Source: CAJXZP01 sp964195485
Lineage (GTDB): Bacteria; Bacteroidota; Bacteroidia; Flavobacteriales_G; Salibacteraceae
Length of the DNA stretch: 5,276 nt
Direction of reading: 5' to 3'
Assembly: GCA_964195485.1 (NCBI GenBank)
Contig: CAXMPG010000026.1
Span: 1 to 5,276, forward strand
Shown here: in pieces, positions 1-5,276 of the stretch
Layout of the letters: the number at the start of each line of letters is the position of its first letter
Numbering within the stretch: position 1 is the stretch's first letter
Notes under the pieces: generated by a model
What the model was told of the DNA's origin: nothing
The model's database searches: none
What the model saw: the letters and a program-made list of their open reading frames with translations, nothing else
Translations under genes and position numbers: made by a program

Positions 1-1928
1 AAGAAGCTGTTTTTCCGAGGTTAGAGTTTACGGAAATAACCAAAGAAATCATTTTCCTTAAAAAGAAGGGAAGCCAGTTAACGCTCGATGGTTTCATTGC
101 ACTTTTAAACGCAAGTCGAACAGCGAATCAATTGGTTAAATTCATTAAGAATTTTGAAGAGCAATATCCACATCTTTTTGGCTTAATTCAAACCACGTAT
201 TACTCCAAAGAAATTATTCAGCCTATTGAAAAAGTACTGGATAAGAAGTATCAAATTAAAGATGATGCTTCCCCACGCTTATTTGAAATTAGAATGGATA
301 TCCGTTCGCTACGGAAAAAGATAAATGTCAATTTTGATAAGATTTTAAAACGTTTACAAGGCGAAGGAGTTTTAGCGGATAACAGTGAGTCGTTTGTAAA
401 AGGTAAACGGGTTTTAGCCGTTGCAGCGAGTCATAAAAGAAGTATTGCTGGTGGAATTGTAGGTTCGTCTAATAACGGGCATGTGGCATATATTGAGCCA
501 AAGGCCAATCAGGCATTACATAGCGAATTAGAACATTTAGAAGAAGAAGAGCATTTAGAAATTATTCGAATTTTTAAGGAGCTTACCAATGAATTGAGTC
601 ATCATATTGAGTTAATTGAAACCTACCAATATTTACTTCCAGAGTTAGATTTTATCCAAGCCAAAGGTCGTTTAGCCAAACGAATGAATGGGTTAAAACC
701 GCACGTAGAGCATAAAGAAGTTCTCATTGATTTAATTGATGCGCAACACCCATTATTGTTAATGGCTAATATGGAGGCCGGTAAACCTACTTTCCCGCAA
801 TCCATTGAGATGGATAAGTTTAGTCGCATTATGGTGATTTCCGGACCTAATGCAGGAGGAAAATCTATTACTTTAAAAACGGTAGGGCTTTTACAACTCA
901 TGTTTCAATGTGGGTTATTAGTACCCGTAGATCACCGTTCTAGAATGGGCTGGTTTCATACCATTCTAACGGATATTGGTGATAATCAATCAATCGAGAA
1001 CGAATTAAGTACGTATAGTTACCGTTTGCAGCGAATGAAATACTTCATGGATGTGGCAAACCGTAAAACGCTCCTATTACTGGATGAGTTTGGTACAGGG
1101 TCTGACCCTGAATTGGGCGGTGCTTTAGCAGAGGTGTTTTTTGAAAACTTGTATAATAAACGTTGTTTTGGCGTAATTACTACCCATTATGCCAACATTA
1201 AAATAAAGGCTTCGCGGTTACAAAATGCCGTGAATGCAAGCATGTTATTTGATAGAGAATCTTTAGCTCCGATGTTTGAGCTATCAGTGGGACAACCCGG
1301 TTCCTCTTTTACGTTTGAAGTTGCCCAAACCAATGGTATTCCGCTCGACTTAATTGAAGATGCTAAGAAGTTATTGGATGTTAAACGGGTAGAGATGGAT
1401 AAGCTAATTGCAGAATTGCAAATGGAAAAATCATCGGTTCAAAAAATTAATGATGCCCAACTTAAATCGACTAAAGATGCAGAGGAATCTAAGTTGTATT
1501 ACGAGGATTTACAACATCACGTAGCACAACAAATTCAAAAGCAACAAAACCTCATAGAACAAAATAATAAATACGTTAACTGGGGTAAAAAAGTAGAGCA
1601 GTTTTTCACTAAAATGAAAGGAAACAAAGCCACTAATCCATTTATGGATGAGGTTCGTAAATTCTTAATTATTGAAAAAACAAAATTGAGTGATTCTACT
1701 AAAAAAGAGAAACTGAAGAAAGAGATTAAAAAGAATTTCAAACCCAAAGTAGAACGTAAAAAGGTAGAACCTAAAAAAGTAATTAAACCCATTTTCGTGG
1801 GTTCTAAAGTGCGATTAACTACGGGTACTGAGGTAGGGGAGGTTTTATCTATTTCGGGTAAGAACGTAACTATCTTATTTGGTAACTTTCAAACTAAAAC
1901 TAAGATTGAAAAATTGGTTGGGGTTTAA
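1..1928 (+). CDS. mutS2: MutS2-family ATPase, 5'-truncated by the window edge, lacking the Smr domain
   Basis: The reading frame is open from the left edge (first whole codon at 3) to TAA at 1926-1928, giving 641 visible residues. A TTG at 132 could be taken as a start, but the 43 upstream codons are family-like (FPRLEF at residues 4-9), so the true start lies outside; family members without Smr are about 720 residues. Visible order: N-terminal and core/lever helices (about 1-265); MutS ATPase with Walker A GPNAGGKS (281-288), signature loop DNQSIENELST (327-337), Walker B LLLLDE (D361, E362), D-loop GTGSDP and H-loop histidine H395; the MutS2-typical GQPGSSF (from 430); a probable coiled coil (about 459-538); a linker with 14 lysines in 29 residues (567-595); and a KOW-like beta domain (596-641). 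MutS2 proteins lack the mismatch-binding domain of MutS; they act in recombination control or, in Bacillus, in splitting collided ribosomes. Which role applies here cannot be told from sequence. No C-terminal Smr nuclease domain follows the KOW-like part. The gene is convergent with porD. Confidence 0.93.
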   Translation, partial: EAVFPRLEFTEITKEIIFLKKKGSQLTLDGFIALLNASRTANQLVKFIKNFEEQYPHLFGLIQTTYYSKEIIQPIEKVLDKKYQIKDDASPRLFEIRMDIRSLRKKINVNFDKILKRLQGEGVLADNSESFVKGKRVLAVAASHKRSIAGGIVGSSNNGHVAYIEPKANQALHSELEHLEEEEHLEIIRIFKELTNELSHHIELIETYQYLLPELDFIQAKGRLAKRMNGLKPHVEHKEVLIDLIDAQHPLLLMANMEAGKPTFPQSIEMDKFSRIMVISGPNAGGKSITLKTVGLLQLMFQCGLLVPVDHRSRMGWFHTILTDIGDNQSIENELSTYSYRLQRMKYFMDVANRKTLLLLDEFGTGSDPELGGALAEVFFENLYNKRCFGVITTHYANIKIKASRLQNAVNASMLFDRESLAPMFELSVGQPGSSFTFEVAQTNGIPLDLIEDAKKLLDVKRVEMDKLIAELQMEKSSVQKINDAQLKSTKDAEESKLYYEDLQHHVAQQIQKQQNLIEQNNKYVNWGKKVEQFFTKMKGNKATNPFMDEVRKFLIIEKTKLSDSTKKEKLKKEIKKNFKPKVERKKVEPKKVIKPIFVGSKVRLTTGTEVGEVLSISGKNVTILFGNFQTKTKIEKLVGV

Positions 1929-1930
1929 AT

Positions 1931-1963
1931 AAAATTATAACGGCTTTATTTACCGTTAATTTT
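1931..1963. terminator. Probable bidirectional terminator between convergent mutS2 and porD
   Basis: An inverted repeat lies exactly at the meeting point of the two genes. The inner stem is AACGG (1939-1943) with CCGTT (1953-1957) around a 9-nt loop. The flanks AAAATT (1931-1936) and AATTTT (1958-1963) are also complementary if two bases (1937-1938) bulge. Read from either strand, the hairpin ends in a short U-run, as expected of a two-way intrinsic terminator. The GC core is only three pairs, so the stem is weak. The right arm lies within the last codons and stop of porD. The assignment rests on position and symmetry only. Confidence 0.45.
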
Positions 1964-2857
1964 CGACCAATTCTGCGTGTTAGTAGGATAGATTTTATCC
2001 AGCAAGGCAATAACCTTCTTTTTCTCGTCTAGTGAACCTTCCTTGAAAATACTAATGATTTCACTAGATTTCGCGTTAAAGAAAATTTGAATATTTACCA
2101 CATCCGGTACATCTTCATATACCTTTTGTAATAATTCTAATGCTTCCATAATCTTTTTCCGACCCTCTGCAGGATTACTATGCATTTGGTCTAACCCTTT
2201 TCTATGATACATATACAAGCACTTGTTAATGTTCTCGTATCGAGGTTGAATCATGTTTTGAACGATCCAATACCTGTTTTTATCATTTTCTAATGGTTGC
2301 CATCCCGCGTAAGGGGAGTTTTGATTTTGATTGGCAATGTTCATCGCTAAATCAAAATATTTCTTGCCTCCGAACGGACTGAAAGTCTCATAGTCGTATG
2401 CAAGAACAATGTAAACATAGTAGGCTAACATTGCGGTAAGATTACTTTCTCCAGAATTTTGGATGTTGAAATTCAATACGTCCATTTGTGTAAATGAAAA
2501 CTCAAATTGGTCATCTTTAAAACTAAATACGGCTGTATTGTATCCTGATTTATAGACCGGTCTTACGGTTTGAATTTGAGTTTGTGCTTTAAACACCCCA
2601 GAGCCATTAGTTTCTTGGATATTAATAAGCATGGAGAATTCAATTTTTTCATTTTCTTTAAGGACATCATTCGTCCATCTACGCTCATTTAGGAATTCGT
2701 TAACCTGTCTTTCAAACGACTCAATAACATCTAGTTGAACGGAGCCACCCGAAACCTGTGCCGTATTAACCGTTAAATTACAACGTACTTCTTGCGCAGA
2801 TAATTGAAAGCCTATCAGTCCAAATACAATTAATAAAATTTTATTTACGTGCTTCAT
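1946..2857 (-). CDS. porD: DUF4835 family protein, probable type IX secretion protein PorD
   Basis: A 303-residue exported protein. Residues 1-21 form a signal peptide: basic start (MKHVNK), hydrophobic core and a likely signal peptidase I site after LSA (A21/Q22). No lipobox or other membrane segment is seen, so the mature form should be periplasmic or outer-membrane associated. Recognisable DUF4835 signatures are NERRWTND (57-64), RPVYKSGYNT (99-108), the NLTAMLAYYVYIVLAYDYE stretch (139-157) followed by FSPFGGKKYF (159-168), YHRKGLD (217-223) and FFNAKSSEI (259-267). The mature chain has two cysteines (C26, C213). From memory, this Bacteroidota-specific family is annotated as PorD of the type IX secretion system; its biochemical role is not known to me, so the symbol is tentative while the family is secure. 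Its ATG overlaps the coaBC stop by one base (TAATG, 2859-2855), implying translational coupling. It is the last gene of the block and ends 17 nt from convergent mutS2. Confidence 0.88.
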   Translation of the reverse strand: MKHVNKILLIVFGLIGFQLSAQEVRCNLTVNTAQVSGGSVQLDVIESFERQVNEFLNERRWTNDVLKENEKIEFSMLINIQETNGSGVFKAQTQIQTVRPVYKSGYNTAVFSFKDDQFEFSFTQMDVLNFNIQNSGESNLTAMLAYYVYIVLAYDYETFSPFGGKKYFDLAMNIANQNQNSPYAGWQPLENDKNRYWIVQNMIQPRYENINKCLYMYHRKGLDQMHSNPAEGRKKIMEALELLQKVYEDVPDVVNIQIFFNAKSSEIISIFKEGSLDEKKKVIALLDKIYPTNTQNWSKINGK

Positions 2858-4056
2858 TATAGATTTTGAATGGCGTTAATAATGTCGTTTGCTACTTCTG
2901 ATTTGGACTTTAACTCAAATTCTTCCAAATTATTTTTAGCATCAATCAAAGTTATTTTGTTTGTGTCATGTCCAAACCCAGCTCCTTTATCTTGTAGGGA
3001 ATTTAACACGACTAAATCCAGGTTTTTAGACTTGATTTTTTTCTTGGCATTTTCTATTTCATTCTGAGTTTCTAATGCAAAACCAATCAACTTTTGATGA
3101 GCTGTTTTTAAACTGCCTAAATGTTTTAAAATGTCTAGGGTCGGTTTTAAATCAATACTGAAATCGCCTGCTTTTTTCTTTATTTTCTGATCAGCTACAT
3201 TAGAAGGAGTATAATCTGCTACTGCTGCAGCAAGAATGGCTACGTTACAATCTTTAAATAAGGGTACAGTGGCATCAAACATAGATTGTGCACTCTGCAC
3301 GTAGGTTTGATTCACTAAAGGATGCGAAAGCTCTGGTGTTCCTGGTCCGGATATTAAGTTTACGGTTGCGCCATTATTTGCCGCTGACTCGGCAAGCGCA
3401 ACTCCCATCTTACCAGAAGAATGATTACCAATAAAACGAACAGGGTCAATGGGCTCAAAAGTCGGTCCAGCGGTGATTAACCAATTCTGACCTGCTAATG
3501 GCTTTTGTTTTCCGTATTTGCTTTCAAAATATTCTTGAATATTTTCTGGCTCTGCCATTCGGCCTTTACCAACTAATCCACTAGCTAGCTCGCCAAATTC
3601 AGCATCAATAAATTGATGTCCGCGCTCGTGTAAATCTGCCATGTTTTTTCGTGTAGCTGGATGCTCAAACATGTCTAAATCCATGGCTGGTGCAATTACT
3701 ACCGGACAACGAGCCGATAAATAGACCGCTAAAAGTAAGTTGTCAGTAACTCCGGTATTCATCTTAGCCAAGGTATTCGCGGTAGCTGGCGCAATAAGCA
3801 TCACATCAGCCCATAAACCTAGCTCTACATGGTTATTCCATGTACCTTGTGATTTATCACCGATATACGTACTATAAACTTCGTTCTTGGAAAGGGTGGA
3901 TAAGGTTAACGGACTTATAAACTCAGTAGCGGAAGGGGTCATGATAACCCGAACTTCTGCTCCTGACTTTACAAAATTCCGTATAACAAAAGCGGCCTTG
4001 TAGGCCGCTATGCTCCCGGTTACACCGAGTAGTATCTTTTTGCCTTCTAGTTTCAT
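2857..4056 (-). CDS. coaBC: Bifunctional phosphopantothenoylcysteine decarboxylase / phosphopantothenate-cysteine ligase
   Basis: A cytoplasmic enzyme for two consecutive steps of coenzyme A synthesis: the CoaB half joins cysteine to 4'-phosphopantothenate using CTP, and the FMN-dependent CoaC half decarboxylates the product to 4'-phosphopantetheine. At 399 residues it has the usual full length. CoaC half (about 1-185): flavin-binding GVTGSIAAYK (11-20), catalytic histidine H76 in NNHVELG, APATANTLAKM (89-99) and the substrate loop. CoaB half (about 189-399): ITAGPTFEPIDPVRFIGN (194-211), SSGKMG (213-218), AAAVADYTPS (276-285), KIKKK (291-295) and FGHDTNKITLID (361-372). Two CoaC positions are unusual: PAMD (D126) replaces the classical PAMN, and S159 in LASG replaces the classical cysteine of ACG. 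I recall the same pattern in other Bacteroidota, so it is probably a lineage form rather than damage. It starts 21 nt after the omega gene and overlaps porD by one base. Confidence 0.97.
   Translation of the reverse strand: MKLEGKKILLGVTGSIAAYKAAFVIRNFVKSGAEVRVIMTPSATEFISPLTLSTLSKNEVYSTYIGDKSQGTWNNHVELGLWADVMLIAPATANTLAKMNTGVTDNLLLAVYLSARCPVVIAPAMDLDMFEHPATRKNMADLHERGHQFIDAEFGELASGLVGKGRMAEPENIQEYFESKYGKQKPLAGQNWLITAGPTFEPIDPVRFIGNHSSGKMGVALAESAANNGATVNLISGPGTPELSHPLVNQTYVQSAQSMFDATVPLFKDCNVAILAAAVADYTPSNVADQKIKKKAGDFSIDLKPTLDILKHLGSLKTAHQKLIGFALETQNEIENAKKKIKSKNLDLVVLNSLQDKGAGFGHDTNKITLIDAKNNLEEFELKSKSEVANDIINAIQNL
3991..4009 (-). other. Perfect 7-bp GC-rich hairpin within early coaBC codons
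   Basis: On the plus strand AGCGGCC (3991-3997) and GGCCGCT (4003-4009) are perfectly complementary around a 5-nt loop. In the coaBC mRNA this is a compact stem 48-66 nt into the coding sequence, over codons 16-22 (IAAYKAA, part of the flavin-binding motif). Six of the seven stem pairs are G-C in an AT-rich gene. It may be only a by-product of the near-symmetric peptide and its GC-rich codons; a regulatory effect on translation or mRNA decay is a guess. Confidence 0.4.
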
Positions 4057-4077
4057 ATAAGGCGTAAATTTAATTAA

Positions 4078-4422
4078 TTATTCAGTCTCTTCCGCTTCAT
4101 CAGATGGCTTACGGTAATAAATTTGATCATTCTCAAATTCAACCATAGCTAATGCTAAAGGTTTAGGTAATTTCTCGTAATATTTAGAGATTTCAATTTG
4201 CTCTCTGTTTTCAAAAATTTCTTCTAAGTTGTCAGAACTAGAAGCAAATTCACTTAATTTAGAGTTCAACTCTTCCTTAATATCTCTTCCTATTTGATCC
4301 GCACGTCTAGAAATAATGGCTAAACTTTCGTAAAGATTTCCAACTTTGTCTCCTAAATCACTAGAATTACGCGTGATTGTAGTGTCTGGAGCATCTGATC
4401 TTTTGTATGTCATTTTTGTCAT
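4078..4422 (-). CDS. rpoZ: RNA polymerase omega subunit, Rpb6-like Bacteroidota type
   Basis: A 114-residue soluble cytoplasmic protein. Omega binds the beta' subunit and helps RNA polymerase assemble and stay folded. The family core is visible: GNLYESLAIISRRADQIG (28-45) corresponds to the conserved omega/Rpb6 helix with its basic ARRA-like segment, followed by a charged helix (46-62) and a Bacteroidota-specific tail with NLEEIFENREQIE (65-77), YYEKLPKPLALAM (81-93) and an acidic end. This is longer than classical omega subunits of about 70-90 residues. The first ATG (4422-4420) overlaps the bamD stop by 4 nt as ATGA, which favours it as a coupled start; a second ATG three codons later (4413-4411) is also possible, since neither has a clear ribosome binding site. 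The call rests on family resemblance and on its place between bamD and coaBC, which recurs in flavobacteria as far as I recall. Confidence 0.88.
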   Translation of the reverse strand: MTKMTYKRSDAPDTTITRNSSDLGDKVGNLYESLAIISRRADQIGRDIKEELNSKLSEFASSSDNLEEIFENREQIEISKYYEKLPKPLALAMVEFENDQIYYRKPSDEAEETE

Positions 4423-5225
4423 TTTTCAAATTTTTGTTGCTGCTTCTCCAATCTAGCGTACATTTCCTGCGCTTCAGGCATGAATTGACTATTTGGATAA
4501 CGATCTGCAAAATTAACATAAGCTTTTAAAGCTTGGTCAATTCTTTCACTCTTTTTTTGCTGAATACTTTTTAATGCAAGTACATAGTAGGCATCATAAA
4601 TATTGAAATAAATTTCTTCCCTGTATTTGGTGTCCGGAAAATCTTTGAGAATGTTTTCATAGGTCAATACTGCCGATGAAAAATCTTCCATTCTTTTATA
4701 TTGATTTGCGCCTTCGTAAACTTTTTCTTCAATCTTTCTTTCCAATCCAATAATGAGCTTATTACACGTATCAACTCGCGTACTTCTTGGGTATCGGTCT
4801 ACAAACGATTGTAAATTTGATATAGCAGAGTAGGTGTTTGATTGGTCTAGTTTTGGTGGAGGCGACATCTTATATAAGGAGTACGCAGCCATAAAAGAAC
4901 ATTCTTCGGTATATTGACTCGTTGGGAATGTTTTTGTGAATTCTGTAAAACGATGAGATGCTAACAAATAATCTTCTAAGTAAAAATCACAATAGGCAAA
5001 CATGAAAAACAACTTCTCCGATCTTTTCTGGCCTCTATAAATAGCCGCAAGTTCTTCAATAAGCTGATACGCTTTGTAGTAATCGCCACTTTCGTAGTAC
5101 TCATTAGCCTTGGAGAACTTATATTCTAAATCGGTAGATTTTAATACCTTGCTGTATTCAGTACATGCGTTAAACCCAATAGCTGAGAAAGCAACTGCCA
5201 ATATGATTAGCCATTTTTTCATCAT
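4419..5225 (-). CDS. bamD: Outer membrane protein assembly factor BamD, TPR lipoprotein
   Basis: A 268-residue lipoprotein of the BAM complex, which inserts beta-barrel proteins into the outer membrane; it is anchored in the inner leaflet and faces the periplasm. The N-terminus is a lipoprotein signal: MMKKW, hydrophobic core, then GFNAC with acylated cysteine C21. The box is imperfect, with F and N at -3 and -2. The remainder is tetratricopeptide-like helical pairs: LEYKFSKANEYYESGDYYKA (about 33-66), KLFFMFAYCDFYLEDYLLA onward (71-103), EECSFMAAYSLY with a PPP loop (107-147), a helix pair near 155-196 and EIYFNIYDAYYVLA onward (204-246), each closing with FP or YP motifs (F100P, YP 145-146, FP 196-197, YP 243-244). 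Such FPTSQY-like turns are typical of the BamD/YfiO family. Two adjacent ATGs (5225 and 5222) are possible starts. It is the first visible gene of the minus-strand block and overlaps the omega gene by 4 nt. Confidence 0.92.
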   Translation of the reverse strand: MMKKWLIILAVAFSAIGFNACTEYSKVLKSTDLEYKFSKANEYYESGDYYKAYQLIEELAAIYRGQKRSEKLFFMFAYCDFYLEDYLLASHRFTEFTKTFPTSQYTEECSFMAAYSLYKMSPPPKLDQSNTYSAISNLQSFVDRYPRSTRVDTCNKLIIGLERKIEEKVYEGANQYKRMEDFSSAVLTYENILKDFPDTKYREEIYFNIYDAYYVLALKSIQQKKSERIDQALKAYVNFADRYPNSQFMPEAQEMYARLEKQQQKFEK

Positions 5226-5229
5226 GATG

Positions 5230-5237
5230 CAAATGTA
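5230..5237 (-). promoter_or_regulatory. Candidate -7 element (TACATTTG) for the bamD operon
   Basis: On the minus strand the sequence TACATTTG, an exact match to the Bacteroidota -7 consensus TAnnTTTG, ends 4 nt before the bamD ATG. No TTTG or TTG for a -33 box is visible on the minus strand in the 39 nt upstream to the window edge. Initiation some 5-7 nt downstream would fall at or next to the start codon, giving a very short or absent leader. An eight-base match with four free or weak positions can arise by chance in AT-rich DNA, so this is tentative. The remaining bases to 5276 show nothing else. Confidence 0.35.
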
Positions 5238-5276
5238 ATTTTTTTAACCGCTTTTGCATACTTCTTTTTAATAGTA

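Noticed and set aside
132..134. TTG as the start codon of the mutS2 gene
   Set aside because: The frame remains open to the left edge, and the 43 upstream residues fit the MutS2 N-terminal region, so the gene is cut by the window and not started here.
531..560. Short imperfect direct repeat (GAACATTTAGAA / GAGCATTTAGAA) in mutS2
   Set aside because: It encodes the repeated peptide HLEEEEHLE in a helical region; local coding similarity, not a mobile or regulatory repeat.
623..901. Minus-strand open frame of 92 codons
   Set aside because: It is antisense to the mutS2 core and Walker A region, has no recognisable protein features, and is explained as a shadow of the real gene.
1535..1792. Minus-strand open frame of 85 codons with a hydrophobic Phe/Leu/Ser-rich product
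   Set aside because: Its apparent membrane-like character is just the complement of the lysine-rich linker of mutS2 (AAA codons read as TTT); not a real gene.
2870..3067. Plus-strand open frame of 65 codons
   Set aside because: It is antisense to the conserved CoaB C-terminal domain, with no start context or family resemblance.
4070..4077. Palindrome TTAATTAA between the omega gene and coaBC
   Set aside because: It is pure AT in a 21-nt AT-rich gap, likely chance. It lacks a GC stem for a terminator and no promoter consensus was found there.
1..5276. A previously undescribed system (defence, mobile element, CRISPR, RNA element)
   Set aside because: All five genes belong to known families and cover nearly the whole window; gaps are 17, 21 and 51 nt. 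No repeat array, integrase, transposase, toxin-antitoxin pair or structured RNA is visible.

Overview
This 5.3-kb window looks like a piece of a low-GC Bacteroidota chromosome, most likely of the Flavobacteriales. The signs are the family forms of its genes (a DUF4835/PorD-type protein, the Bacteroidota Rpb6-like omega subunit, the TPR lipoprotein form of BamD), the order bamD–omega–coaBC–DUF4835, the absence of obvious Shine-Dalgarno sequences, and a TAnnTTTG-type promoter element before bamD. I do not assign a genus.

Left part (1-1928, + strand): the 3' nine-tenths or so of a mutS2-type gene whose start lies before the window. The protein carries the complete MutS-family ATPase, a coiled coil, a lysine-rich linker and a short C-terminal KOW-like beta domain, and then stops. 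The Smr nuclease domain found at the end of classical MutS2 is absent. The gene runs convergently into the next one, with a 17-nt gap and a probable bidirectional terminator hairpin that reaches into the last codons of its neighbour.

Right part (5225-1946, - strand): a compact block of four genes in transcription order. These are bamD (outer-membrane assembly lipoprotein), an omega/Rpb6-like RNA polymerase subunit, coaBC (coenzyme A biosynthesis) and a DUF4835 protein probably equal to PorD of the type IX secretion system. bamD/omega overlap by 4 nt (ATGA), omega/coaBC are 21 nt apart, and coaBC/porD overlap by 1 nt (TAATG), so co-transcription and translational coupling are very likely. The block joins cell-envelope assembly and secretion genes to two housekeeping genes.

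All of the window is accounted for by these five genes; no gap exceeds 51 nt. I see no mobile element, tRNA, rRNA, CRISPR array or phage gene, and no evidence of a previously undescribed system. The points that merit a second look are the Smr-less MutS2, the replacement of two catalytic-site residues in the CoaC half of CoaBC, a GC-rich hairpin early in coaBC, and a bamD promoter element so close to the start codon that the mRNA may be leaderless.
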